Part shown: in pieces, positions 1 to 7,726 of the stretch
Numbering within the stretch: position 1 is the first letter of the stretch
How the letters are laid out: every line of letters begins with the position of its first letter
Source of the DNA: JALYNX01 sp035292605
GTDB lineage: Bacteria; Actinomycetota; Acidimicrobiia; Spongiisociales; ZC4RG35
Assembly: GCA_035292605.1 (NCBI GenBank)
Contig: DATDPT010000147.1
Coordinates: 1 to 9,115 of the forward strand
DNA length: 9,115 nucleotides
Direction: 5' to 3'
Program-made: the position numbers and the translations under genes
The notes under the pieces: model-generated
What the model was told of the DNA's origin: nothing
Database searches by the model: none
The model's input: only the letters and a program-made list of their open reading frames with translations

Positions 1-1316
1 TGGAGACGTGTCGACAGCGGCACCAGGCGGCCGTTCACTTTGGCCCCGACACACCGGTGCCCGACCTCGGTGTGGACCGAGTAGGCGAAGTCGATCGGAG
101 TGGCTCCCGCCGGAAGGGACTTGGCATCGCCACCCGGGGTCAAGACGATCACCTCATTCTGGTAGAGGTCGAGTTTCAGGTTGGCCAGGAATTCCTCGGG
201 GTCCTCGTCGGCGCTCCAGGCGGCGACATCGACGTTGGGGACCCGACTCATGTCCCCTTCCTTGTATCGCCAGTGGGCGGCGATCCCGGCCTCCGCCCTC
301 TGATGCATCTCCTCGGTCCGGATCTGGACCTCCAAGGGCTTGCCACCGGACCCGATCACTGTGGTGTGCAGCGATTGGTAGAGGTTGATCTTGGGCATGG
401 CGATGTAGTCCTTGAACCGACCGGCCACGGGGACCCAGTGGCTGTGGATCAGGCCCAGCGCGGCGTAACAGTCCCGGGTGGACGGGGTGATCACCCTGAT
501 CCCCATCAGGTCGTGGATGTCCTCGAACGGCCGGTTCTGCTCCATCATCTTGCGGTAGATGGAGTACTGATGCTTCGGTCGCCCGCTGACATCGGCCTCG
601 ATGCCCGCGTCGGAAAGGATTCCCGAGACCTCGCTCTCCATCTTCTCTATGAATGCCTCCCGCTCCGGGGCACGCTCGGCCAACTTGGCGTGTATCTCGG
701 CGTTGGGCCCCGGGTAGAGAATGGCGAAACAGCGATCCTCGAATTCATGTTTGATCTCCTCGACGCCCAATCGATGGGCGAGCGGGGCGTAGACATCGAG
801 AGTCTCCCGGGCCACCCGGCGCTGCTTCTCCTCCCGGAGAGCGCCAACCGTGCGCATGTTGTGGAGACGATCCACCAGCTTGATGATCAAGACCCGCACG
901 TCTTTGGCCATCGCCACCACCATCTTGCGGATGGTCGCCGCCTGGGCCTGCTCCCGGTTGGCGTAGCGGACCCGATCGAGCTTGGTCACACCGTCGATCA
1001 AGGTTGCGATCTCGAGGCCGAATTGAGCTGAGATCTCAGCCAGGGTGAGCGGGGTGTCTTCGACGGTGTCATGGAGAAACGCCGCCGCCAGGGTCTGCTC
1101 GTCGAGCCCGTAGTCGGCGAGCATGAGGGCGACCATCACCGGATGCGTGATGTAAGGGTCTCCTGTCTTGCGGAACTGCCCTTTATGGGCCGCCTCGGCC
1201 ACATCGTGAGCCCTTCGCAGCAGTTCGACATCTCCTTCGGGATGATGGGCCTCGAAGGCGTCGAGGACATCGGCCAGGGTGGCCGTGCGATCGTCAGTCG
1301 TATCGAACGAGAGCAT
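1..1316 (-). CDS. rel: Bifunctional (p)ppGpp synthetase/hydrolase, RelA/SpoT family (partial, 3' end beyond window)
   Basis: This is the long RelA/SpoT-type enzyme that makes (p)ppGpp from ATP and GDP/GTP and degrades it again in the stringent response. The 438 visible residues cover the HD hydrolase domain, with YITHP at 55-59, HDTVED at 82-87 and VDRLHN at 148-153. The synthetase domain follows, with GRPKHQYSIYRKM from 245, RFKDYIAMPK at 300-309, YQSLHTTV at 313-320 and EVQIRT at 329-334. The TGS domain begins near 388 with VIVLTPGGD and ATPIDFAYSVHTEVGH. The C-terminal ZFD and ACT region lies outside the window. The intact HD motif together with RFKD (the RxKD form, not ExDD of synthetase-only RelA) argues for a bifunctional enzyme. 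The linker between synthetase and TGS is unusually short. The ATG at 1316 is chosen because family similarity starts soon after it; in-frame GTG (1328) and ATG (1349) are alternatives and none has a good Shine-Dalgarno. It overlaps the end of apt by 23 bases. Confidence 0.95.
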   Translation of the reverse strand, partial: MLSFDTTDDRTATLADVLDAFEAHHPEGDVELLRRAHDVAEAAHKGQFRKTGDPYITHPVMVALMLADYGLDEQTLAAAFLHDTVEDTPLTLAEISAQFGLEIATLIDGVTKLDRVRYANREQAQAATIRKMVVAMAKDVRVLIIKLVDRLHNMRTVGALREEKQRRVARETLDVYAPLAHRLGVEEIKHEFEDRCFAILYPGPNAEIHAKLAERAPEREAFIEKMESEVSGILSDAGIEADVSGRPKHQYSIYRKMMEQNRPFEDIHDLMGIRVITPSTRDCYAALGLIHSHWVPVAGRFKDYIAMPKINLYQSLHTTVIGSGGKPLEVQIRTEEMHQRAEAGIAAHWRYKEGDMSRVPNVDVAAWSADEDPEEFLANLKLDLYQNEVIVLTPGGDAKSLPAGATPIDFAYSVHTEVGHRCVGAKVNGRLVPLSTRL

Positions 1317-1815
1317 GTAGCGGCACACCGTCCAACATGTCGGCGCCATTCAGGAATGCGAGCTCGATGAAAACCGAGATGCCGATCACCTCGGCACCGA
1401 CACGTCTCAGCAGACGGGTGGCTGCAGCCGCGGTGCCTCCGGTGGCTATCACGTCGTCAACGAGGAGAACTCGCTCCCCATCGTGAGCCGCGTCGACGTG
1501 GATTTCGAGCGCATCCGTCCCGTACTCGAGGACGTAGTCCTCCCGGACCGTCTCGTAAGGCAGCTTTCCCGGTTTGCGAACCGGGATGAACCCGGCACCG
1601 AGCCGGTCGGCAACCGGTGTCGCCAGGGTGAATCCCCGAGCCTCGATGCCCGCGACCTTGGTGACCCCGGCGTTTTCGAAGGGGGCGGCCATGGCGTCGA
1701 CCAGCATCTTCAGGGCCTTGCCGTCGGCGAGCACCGGTGTGATGTCTTTGAACACCACTCCAGGCTCAGGAAAGTCCGGGATGTCGCGGATGAGGGATGT
1801 GAACAGTTCCACCAC
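1294..1815 (-). CDS. apt: Adenine phosphoribosyltransferase
   Basis: This enzyme salvages adenine by joining it to PRPP, giving AMP and pyrophosphate in the cytoplasm. The 173 residues match the usual family length. Visible signatures are the N-terminal RDIPDFPEPGVVFKDITP (10-27), GIEARGF (56-62), the PVRKPGKLP stretch (78-86), LEYGTDALEIH (96-106) and the PRPP-binding loop VLLVDDVIATGGT (116-128). The start is a GTG at 1813-1815, 18 bases after the secF stop codon. No strong Shine-Dalgarno is visible, but conserved residues begin almost at once, so little room exists for another start. The secF TGA stop happens to be in the same frame. The gene overlaps rel by 23 bases; apt next to rel is a common arrangement in Actinobacteria and Firmicutes and links purine salvage with nucleotide alarmone metabolism. 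Confidence 0.96.
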   Translation of the reverse strand: MVELFTSLIRDIPDFPEPGVVFKDITPVLADGKALKMLVDAMAAPFENAGVTKVAGIEARGFTLATPVADRLGAGFIPVRKPGKLPYETVREDYVLEYGTDALEIHVDAAHDGERVLLVDDVIATGGTAAAATRLLRRVGAEVIGISVFIELAFLNGADMLDGVPLHALVRYD

Positions 1816-1833
1816 CCAGATTCTACGGGCGGA

Positions 1834-2799
1834 TCAGACTCGTCCGGCCCGTTTCCGTCTTTCGACCTTCTGGGCCCTCTCCTGCCAGTGCTCTTCTTTC
1901 TCTTTCCAGACCGCCAAAAGGGGCGCTGCCACGAAAACCGATGAGTAGGTGCTGGCAGCAAGACCTACGAAGAGGGCAAGCGCGAATTCGTTGAGAGTCG
2001 AGGCTCCCAGGATCACGCTGCCGACCACCAGGATGCTCCCGATCGGGATCAACGAGGTCAGTGAGGTGAAGAGAGACCTCGCCAGTACCTGGTTCAACGC
2101 CTTGTTGACGATCTCGGTGTAGTTCTTGTCGTCTTCGATCTCGACCAACTCGTCGATCTTGTCGAAGACCACCACCCCGTCATAGAGCGAGTACCCGAGG
2201 ATGGTGAGAATCGCCACCACCGTCGCCGGGCTGACGGTGAACCCGGTGATGGAATAGACCCCCACAGTGAGTATCAGGTCATGGAAGAGGGCGGCGACAC
2301 TGGTCATGGCCATCTTGAACTCGAGACGCCAGGTGATGAAGAGGATCACGGCCCCGAGGAAAACCACCAAGGCCAGCAATGCGCGCCGGGCCACAAGTGC
2401 ACCGAAGCTGGGCCCCACGGCGTCGATTGACACCTCCGAGCGCACGCTCCCGGTCACCTCGACCAGGGTGGCGACGGCTTCAGCTTCGACGCCGGGCTCC
2501 AGAGCCTCAGTGGTCACCCGCACCGTCTCCCCATCGTCGAAGAACTGGATGGTGGGGCCGGTGACGCCGACGGCGGTCAGGGCATCGCGTATCTCGCCCA
2601 CCTCCGCCCCAGCCGGATTCGGGGCCTGGAGGCCGAGACCGCCAACGAACTCGATTCCGAGGTTGAGCTGCCTGACGGCGAGGCTGCCCAGGCTGAGAAC
2701 GATGAGCACCGCGGAGATGATGAACCAAGTTCGGCGACGACCAACGAAATCGATGGTGGTCTCGCCTCGGTCCACCCGGCGAAACACGTTGCTCGTCAT
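1834..2799 (-). CDS. secF: Protein translocase subunit SecF
   Basis: This membrane subunit works with SecD to drive late steps of Sec-dependent protein export using the proton motive force. The 321-residue protein has an N-terminal membrane segment (about 24-43), the family motif GIEFVGG (48-54), an extracytoplasmic domain to about 135, then five membrane segments. SVAALFHDLILTVG (167-180) and ILGYSLYDGVVVFDKIDE (200-217) are the characteristic SecF stretches, followed by LARSLFTSLTSLIPIG (239-254). The basic C-terminal tail (299-321) should lie in the cytoplasm. The ATG at 2797-2799 overlaps the secD TGA as ATGA, pointing to translational coupling; in-frame extension upstream would lie in secD. 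Two usually conserved positions differ: Gly208 where YDT is common, and Thr188 where an acidic residue is common. Confidence 0.96.
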   Translation of the reverse strand: MTSNVFRRVDRGETTIDFVGRRRTWFIISAVLIVLSLGSLAVRQLNLGIEFVGGLGLQAPNPAGAEVGEIRDALTAVGVTGPTIQFFDDGETVRVTTEALEPGVEAEAVATLVEVTGSVRSEVSIDAVGPSFGALVARRALLALVVFLGAVILFITWRLEFKMAMTSVAALFHDLILTVGVYSITGFTVSPATVVAILTILGYSLYDGVVVFDKIDELVEIEDDKNYTEIVNKALNQVLARSLFTSLTSLIPIGSILVVGSVILGASTLNEFALALFVGLAASTYSSVFVAAPLLAVWKEKEEHWQERAQKVERRKRAGRV

Positions 2800-4208
2800 C
2801 TCGCCGCCCTTTCGAGGCTGAACCAGCCGTGCGACCCCACTCCTGTGGTGGCAAGGACGGCAGCCGCTCGCCTGGTGTAGAGACGGGCGACCACCAGATC
2901 CAGGACCGTCCCGATGCCAAGGGAGATGGCAAATCCCTTGACCGCACCGACGGCCAGGGCCCACAGCAAAACGGCGCCGAGGAGGCTCACCGTGTTGGCG
3001 GTGAGCATGGTGCGGAACGCGACCTTGAATCCCCCCTCTGTGGCCTCCTCGATGTCGAGACCCTGGCGGAGCTTCTCCTTGATTCGCTCGAAGTAGACGA
3101 TGTAGGTATCAGCCGTGATCCCGATCGACACGATGATGCCGGTCACCCCGGCCAGGGTCAGCGTCAGGCCCACCCACTTGCCAAGAAGGCCGAACACTGT
3201 GATCAGGATGGCTCCGAAGACAGTGAGCCCGATGATGGCCAGAAGGCCAAGCGATCGATACACCAGAAGCAGGACGATGGCCACCAGGGCAAGGCCGAGC
3301 AGACCGGCGACGATCCCGGCCTGGAGCGAGTCGGCCCCGAGGGTGCCCGACACCTTGCGCACCGCCGATACCTCGAATGAGATCGGTAGCGACCCGTAGC
3401 GGAGGACCACAGCAAGATCCGTAGCCTCCTGCTGGGAGTCGGGGCCCTGACCCATGGTGATCTGGGCTTGCCCACCGGTGATCCCGGTTTCAGGGGAGAC
3501 CGAGGGGTTGACCCCTGGAGCGGTCACCACATGGCCGTCGAGGACGATGGCGATCTGGCGCCTCGGGTCACCGATCTGAAAGGAGGCTGCCTCCTTCGTC
3601 AGCTCGGCGAAAAGCCCGGCGCCCTCAGAGGTGAGGTCCAGGCTCACCGCCCAGACCGCCGAGTTGGGATCGAATACCGGCACTGCGTCGGCAACGTGCT
3701 CACCCCGGAGCTCGGCCGGGCCCAGATTGAGGACCTCGAGGGGGGTGGCAGCTTCGTAGAGAAGCCAGGTCTCGGCCTCCAGGTCATCCTCGATGGTGAG
3801 GCCGGTTTCGTCGTCGATGTTGGGGGTACCGGTCCCGGCCAACGGCCCGATCTCACCTCCTACCGCGTCCAACACTGGCCGAAAGGAGAGGACACCGGTC
3901 TGGCCGACCGCCTCGATCGCCCGTTGTTCGTCTTCCACGCCCGGGAGCTGGACGATGACGGTGTTCTCACCGGAGGTCTGGATATCGGGCTCCTGAACCG
4001 CCCCGATCTCCTCGATCCGTCGGTTCATGATCTGGGTGGCCACCTCGAGCAACTCGGAGTCGGTGCCCTCGGGAGCGGTCAGCACCACGGCGGTCCCTCC
4101 CTGGAGGTCGAGGCCGAGCAGAGGGGTCAACCCGAAGTAGATGGCGGCGGCCAACCCTCCCCATGCGACCGCCAGAACGATGATCAGACCGACGACTCGT
4201 CGGGTCAT
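2796..4208 (-). CDS. secD: Protein translocase subunit SecD
   Basis: SecD is the large partner of SecF in the accessory Sec translocon complex. The 470 residues show an N-terminal membrane helix (about 5-25), the motif GLDLQGGTAVVLT (32-44), a large extracytoplasmic P1 region including AELRGEHVADAVPVFDP (165-181), the GGQAQITMG stretch (245-253), and a C-terminal block of five helices from about 297. The family signature appears as GITADTYIVYFERIKEKLRQG (363-383), in the ADTYIVYFER form that I associate with actinobacterial SecD, where others have VDANVLIFER. The following AFRTMLTAN (397-405) and VKGFAISLGIG (423-433) are also typical. The ATG starts one base after the yajC stop, and the end overlaps secF by four bases, so yajC, secD and secF are very likely co-translated. 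Confidence 0.97.
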   Translation of the reverse strand: MTRRVVGLIIVLAVAWGGLAAAIYFGLTPLLGLDLQGGTAVVLTAPEGTDSELLEVATQIMNRRIEEIGAVQEPDIQTSGENTVIVQLPGVEDEQRAIEAVGQTGVLSFRPVLDAVGGEIGPLAGTGTPNIDDETGLTIEDDLEAETWLLYEAATPLEVLNLGPAELRGEHVADAVPVFDPNSAVWAVSLDLTSEGAGLFAELTKEAASFQIGDPRRQIAIVLDGHVVTAPGVNPSVSPETGITGGQAQITMGQGPDSQQEATDLAVVLRYGSLPISFEVSAVRKVSGTLGADSLQAGIVAGLLGLALVAIVLLLVYRSLGLLAIIGLTVFGAILITVFGLLGKWVGLTLTLAGVTGIIVSIGITADTYIVYFERIKEKLRQGLDIEEATEGGFKVAFRTMLTANTVSLLGAVLLWALAVGAVKGFAISLGIGTVLDLVVARLYTRRAAAVLATTGVGSHGWFSLERAAR

Positions 4209-4209
4209 C

Positions 4210-4512
4210 TCAGGTTTTGTCCCCTCCTACACGGGAGCCGATGGCGCGGCGGGACACCCGGATCTTCCCATCCTCCACCTGAAGGACCACGCTTTCCTCG
4301 TCGACCGAGATCACCCGGCCGTGGATGCCACCGATGGTCCTCACTTCCTCTCCGGCGCTGAGCGAGTCGGCCAGGGACTGCTGCGCTTTGGCGCGTTGGC
4401 GCTGGGGACGGATGATGAACAGCCAGAAGACAACGACCATGAGGCCTAGGAAAATGAGTGAGGTCCAGCCGCTGCCGGCAGCGGCGTCCTGCGCGAACAC
4501 GACGTGGGTCAC
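4210..4512 (-). CDS. yajC: Preprotein translocase subunit YajC
   Basis: YajC is a small single-pass membrane protein that associates with SecDF. The 100 residues have a short N-terminus, one strongly hydrophobic helix (about 18-34), the family motif FIIRPQRQRAK (32-42) right after it, and a soluble C-terminal domain with GEEVRTIGGIHGRV (54-67). The length is typical. The start is a GTG at 4510-4512, supported by a GGAGG Shine-Dalgarno at 4518-4522 with a 5-base spacing; there is no nearby ATG that would keep the helix. The 54-base gap to tgt is the longest inside the cluster, so a new transcript could begin here, although no clear promoter is visible in it. The stop is separated from secD by one base. 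Confidence 0.95.
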   Translation of the reverse strand: MTHVVFAQDAAAGSGWTSLIFLGLMVVVFWLFIIRPQRQRAKAQQSLADSLSAGEEVRTIGGIHGRVISVDEESVVLQVEDGKIRVSRRAIGSRVGGDKT

Positions 4513-4517
4513 GGGCT

Positions 4518-4522
4518 CCTCC
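4518..4522 (-). promoter_or_regulatory. Ribosome binding site of yajC (decides GTG start)
   Basis: The minus strand reads GGAGG here, 5 bases before a GTG codon. It supports the GTG at 4510-4512 as the yajC start where no ATG is available upstream of the membrane helix. Confidence 0.75.
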
Positions 4523-4566
4523 GGTGGGGTGAATCGGTCCGCAGGAGGTTAGGCAACGGCTCGGCT

Positions 4567-5676
4567 CTACTGCGAACCACCGGCACGTTGGCTGAGGACG
4601 CTGGCGAGGTGGCTTTCGAACCGACCGCCTTCGATCGCTTCGGCCGCCACCGATACCAGGTCCAGGGTGTACCGGAGGTTGTGGATCGTGAGCAAACGGA
4701 ACCCGGTTATCTCGTTCATCCGCACCAGATGACGGAGGTAGGCCCGTGAGTATCGCGAGCAGGCGAGACAGGGGCATTCTGGATCGAGAGGCGCGCCATC
4801 GGCTTCGAATCGCGCCTTGCGGATGTTGAAGTCCCCTGTCCTGGTGAGCACCTTTCCATGCCGGGCCAGCCGGGTCGGGATGACACAGTCGAAGAGGTCG
4901 GCGCCCCTGGCGATCGCACCCAACATGCCCTCGGTGTCGCCAAGACCCATCACGTAACGCGGCTTACCTGACGGCAATCCAGAAACCGCCGCTTCCAGAG
5001 CCAGATCCCGTTCCGTCGGGCTTTCGCCCACGGAGAGCCCACCGATGCCGAATCCGGGGAATCCGGTCTCGGCCGTCCTCGCCGCACTCTCCACCCGGAG
5101 GTCGGGGTCGATGCCGCCCTGGACGATGCCGAACAGTGCCTGGTCGGGTCGGGTGTGGGTCGCGAGACACCGCTCCCCCCAACGCAGAGTGCGCTGCATC
5201 GCATCGTTCACCTGGTCCCGATCGGCGGGAAGCCCGACGCAGATGTCGAGCGCCATGGCGATATCCGCTCCCAACTGTTCCTGGATGCGCACCGCGCCTT
5301 CAGGGGTCAGGGAGACTATGGAGCCGTCGTGAATCGACCGGAAGGTGGCCCCCCTCTCCTCAATGCGCGGCTCCAACGAGAAGACCTGAAAGCCTCCGGA
5401 GTCGGTGAGAATTGGTCCCTGCCAACCCATGAAATCATGGAGCCCACCCATCTCCTCCACGATCCGGGCCCCCGGGCGCAACATCAGGTGATAGGTGTTG
5501 GCCAGGATGATCCCGGCGCCGACCGCAGTCAGGTCGTCGGAGTCGACGGTTTTGACCGCGGCCCTGGTTCCCACCGGCATGAAAGCAGGGGTCCGCACCC
5601 GGCCATGCGGAGTGTTGAGCCAACCGGTGCGCGCCTCACCGTCAGCCGCAGTCTCGACCCAGCTGACCCCATTCAT
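4567..5676 (-). CDS. tgt: tRNA-guanine transglycosylase (queuine/preQ1 tRNA-ribosyltransferase)
   Basis: Tgt swaps guanine 34 in the anticodon of GUN tRNAs (Asp, Asn, His, Tyr) for the queuosine precursor preQ1. In the 369-residue form, TPAFMPVGT lies at 29-37, LANTYHLMLRPG at 58-69 and TDSGGFQVFS at 91-100 (Asp92). FGIVQGG is at 182-188, GIGGLSVGE at 210-218, and LFDCVIPTR at 261-269 holds the nucleophile Asp263. The zinc site is ECPCLACSR plus TIHN (Cys301, Cys303, Cys306, His332). The bacterial preQ1-type pocket is suggested by Cys146 and Val216, and queA is present next door. The start is uncertain: ATG at 5676 leaves a 7-base gap after queA and fits the usual N-terminal length, while ATG at 5694 would add six residues and overlap queA by 11 bases. 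Neither has a strong Shine-Dalgarno. Confidence 0.96.
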   Translation of the reverse strand: MNGVSWVETAADGEARTGWLNTPHGRVRTPAFMPVGTRAAVKTVDSDDLTAVGAGIILANTYHLMLRPGARIVEEMGGLHDFMGWQGPILTDSGGFQVFSLEPRIEERGATFRSIHDGSIVSLTPEGAVRIQEQLGADIAMALDICVGLPADRDQVNDAMQRTLRWGERCLATHTRPDQALFGIVQGGIDPDLRVESAARTAETGFPGFGIGGLSVGESPTERDLALEAAVSGLPSGKPRYVMGLGDTEGMLGAIARGADLFDCVIPTRLARHGKVLTRTGDFNIRKARFEADGAPLDPECPCLACSRYSRAYLRHLVRMNEITGFRLLTIHNLRYTLDLVSVAAEAIEGGRFESHLASVLSQRAGGSQ

Positions 5677-5683
5677 CGCTCGA

Positions 5684-6697
5684 TTATCGGTCATCACGCC
5701 GTGCGAGCATGGCGTCGCCGAAGGAAAGGAACCGATAGCCCCCCTCCAAGGCATGGCGATAGGCATCACGCCAGCGCTCACCCATGAACGCAGCCACCAG
5801 CACCATCAACGTCGAGCCGGGCACGTGGAAGTTGGTCACCAGAGTGTCGACGACATGGAAAGGGGAGCCGGGACGAAGGAAGAGGTCCGTCTCCTGCGTG
5901 CCGGGTCTTAGCACCCCGTCGGGGCCCACACTCGACTCCAAGGCCCTGGCCACAGTGGTCCCGATGGCAACCACCGCACTGCCCCGCTCACGGGCAGCGC
6001 TGATGGCGTCAACGGTGGCCGCGGGCACCGAGCACCATTCAGCATGCATCCGGTGATCCTCGACCATCTCGACGGTCATCGGTCGGAAGGTGTCGATTCC
6101 GACATGGAGGTCGACCGTCGAGATGGCGATCCCCCGGCTCTCCAGGCCTGCGATCACCTCGTCGGTGAAGTGGAGACCGGCTGTGGGGGCTGCCGCCGAG
6201 CCGGGAAGCCGAGCGAACATCGTCTGATACCGATCGGGGTCGGCGAGCTTTCCCTTGAAATAGGGGGGAAGCGGGACCTCACCGGCGGCCGCCATCGCCG
6301 CTTCAACATCGGGGGCGTGCAGATCGACCACGACCACTCCCTCTTCGGGTCTCTTCACGATCAGTGCGGTGAGACCTTCGAACTCGATCTCGATTCCAGG
6401 TCGCAAACGTCGTGAGGGTCGGGCCAGCGCCTCCCACAGCCCGTCGGTCCGGGCGGTCAGGATCAACAACTCCACTTCTCCCCCGCTATCCCGGCGTTTG
6501 CCCAAGAGCCGCGCCGCTCGGACCCGGGTCTCGTTTACCACGACCAGATCCTCGGGCTGGAGCAGCTCAGGGAGATCGAGAAAACGGTGATCGCTGAGGT
6601 CCCGGGTGTCGAGAAGCCTCGAGTCGTGTCGGGGCTCGATGGGCTCCTGGGCGATGGCAGATTCGGGCAGGGGGTAGGTGAAGTCCGAAACCTGCAT
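5684..6697 (-). CDS. queA: S-adenosylmethionine:tRNA ribosyltransferase-isomerase QueA
   Basis: QueA transfers and isomerises the ribosyl part of S-adenosylmethionine onto preQ1 in tRNA, giving epoxyqueuosine, the step after Tgt. The 337 residues match the family size. Landmarks are FTYPLPESAIAQEP (6-19), VVNETRVRAARLLG (53-66), GGEVELLIL (72-80), GEVPLPPYFKG (139-149), DRYQTMFA (155-162), APTAGLHFTDE (170-180), LHVGIDTFRP (197-206), IGTTVARALES (245-255), TNFHVPGSTLMVLV (288-301) and YRFLSFGDAML (321-331). The ATG at 6695-6697 follows the ruvB stop after 11 bases; no clear Shine-Dalgarno is visible, but the family N-terminus begins at residue 5 or so. The pairing with tgt makes the queuosine role firm. 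Confidence 0.97.
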   Translation of the reverse strand: MQVSDFTYPLPESAIAQEPIEPRHDSRLLDTRDLSDHRFLDLPELLQPEDLVVVNETRVRAARLLGKRRDSGGEVELLILTARTDGLWEALARPSRRLRPGIEIEFEGLTALIVKRPEEGVVVVDLHAPDVEAAMAAAGEVPLPPYFKGKLADPDRYQTMFARLPGSAAAPTAGLHFTDEVIAGLESRGIAISTVDLHVGIDTFRPMTVEMVEDHRMHAEWCSVPAATVDAISAARERGSAVVAIGTTVARALESSVGPDGVLRPGTQETDLFLRPGSPFHVVDTLVTNFHVPGSTLMVLVAAFMGERWRDAYRHALEGGYRFLSFGDAMLARRDDR

Positions 6698-6708
6698 GTG
6701 GACCGAGG

Positions 6709-7722
6709 CTAGAGCAATGTCCCCTGTTGGCTCTCGGGGACATCCAGCCCCATATGGGAATAGGCCCTGGCGGTGGCCACCCGCCCCCGTGGTGTGCGTT
6801 TCAGCAGACCGGACTGGAGCAGGAACGGCTCGTAAGCGTCCTCCACCGTTTCCGGCTCCTCCCCCACGGCAATCGACAAGGTGGAGAGCCCGACCGGTCC
6901 CCCTCCGAAACGAGCGATCACAGCCTCGAGGATGGAGCGGTCGACCTTGTCCAGACCGAGTTGGTCGACCTCATACACCGCCAAAGCCTCGTCGGCGACT
7001 TCGGGATCGATGAGGCCCGAAGCCCTCGCCACCGCGTAATCACGAACCCGGGCCAGCAACCGGTTGGCGATCCTCGGTGTCGACCGGCTCCGTGAAGCGA
7101 TCACCCCGGCGGCGATCGGATCGACGTCCACGCCGATGATCCCGGCCGATCGGGTCACGATCCGGGTGAGATCTTCGACCTCGTAGTAGTCGAGTCGTTC
7201 CTCGATCCCGAAACGGTCCCGCAGCGGTGCGGTGACCTTGCCCTTGCGCGTCGTGGCCCCGACCAGGGTGAAGCGGGGAAGGTCGAGCCGTATCGACTGC
7301 GCGGTTGGGCCTTTGCCGAGCACGATGTCCAGCTGGAAGTCCTCCATGGCCGGGTAGAGGATTTCCTCAACCGCCCGTGGCAAACGGTGGATCTCGTCGA
7401 TGAAGAACACGTCACCGTCGTCGAGGTTGGAGAGGATGGCCGCCAGGTCTCCCGGTCGCTCCAGCGCTGGGCCCGAGGTGACCCGCATCGTGACCTCCAA
7501 CTCGTGGGCGATGACTCCGGCCAGGGTGGTCTTGCCCAGGCCCGGCGGTCCGCTCAGGAGGACATGGTCGAGGGCCCGACCTTCCTTGTGCGCAGCCTCC
7601 AAAGAGATCCGTAACCGCTCCCGCACCCGGTTCTGTCCGATGAACTCCTCGATGCGCTTGGGACGGAGAGAGATCTCCTCTTCGTTTTCGATGATTGGGC
7701 TGAGAAGACTGTCCTCGCGCAT
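6709..7722 (-). CDS. ruvB: Holliday junction branch migration helicase RuvB
   Basis: RuvB is the AAA+ ATPase that forms hexameric rings on RuvA-bound Holliday junctions and pulls DNA through. In the 337-residue form, RPKRIEEFIGQ (20-30) opens the core. Walker A is GPPGLGKTT (58-66), Walker B is VFFIDEIHRL (105-114), the sensor stretch is TLVGATTRKGK (152-162), and PLRDRFG (166-172) carries the presumed arginine finger. The winged-helix DNA-binding part includes STPRIANRLLARVRDYA (214-230) and ends with RTPRGRVATARAY. The ATG at 7720-7722 has GGAGG at 7730-7734 with 7-base spacing. The open frame continues 86 codons upstream, but that lies inside ruvA and has no family similarity. The gap to the ruvA stop is 4 bases. 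Lys160 and Lys162 are unusual residues in the sensor stretch. Confidence 0.97.
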   Translation of the reverse strand: MREDSLLSPIIENEEEISLRPKRIEEFIGQNRVRERLRISLEAAHKEGRALDHVLLSGPPGLGKTTLAGVIAHELEVTMRVTSGPALERPGDLAAILSNLDDGDVFFIDEIHRLPRAVEEILYPAMEDFQLDIVLGKGPTAQSIRLDLPRFTLVGATTRKGKVTAPLRDRFGIEERLDYYEVEDLTRIVTRSAGIIGVDVDPIAAGVIASRSRSTPRIANRLLARVRDYAVARASGLIDPEVADEALAVYEVDQLGLDKVDRSILEAVIARFGGGPVGLSTLSIAVGEEPETVEDAYEPFLLQSGLLKRTPRGRVATARAYSHMGLDVPESQQGTLL

Positions 7723-7726
7723 GTTG

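Noticed and set aside
57..1031. Plus-strand open frame of 324 codons opposite rel
   Set aside because: It is the mirror of a firmly identified rel gene, shows no recognisable family and is expected by chance in GC-rich sequence.
1816..1836. secF and apt in the same frame separated by one TGA, as a possible readthrough fusion
   Set aside because: Both proteins are complete at normal length, apt has its own GTG, and a shared frame occurs by chance one time in three.
3468..4361. Plus-strand open frame of 297 codons opposite secD and yajC
   Set aside because: It lies antisense to secD and yajC, has low-complexity composition and no motif; a GC-rich shadow frame.
5155..5787. Plus-strand open frame of 210 codons opposite tgt
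   Set aside because: Antisense to conserved tgt sequence, with no family signature or convincing start context.
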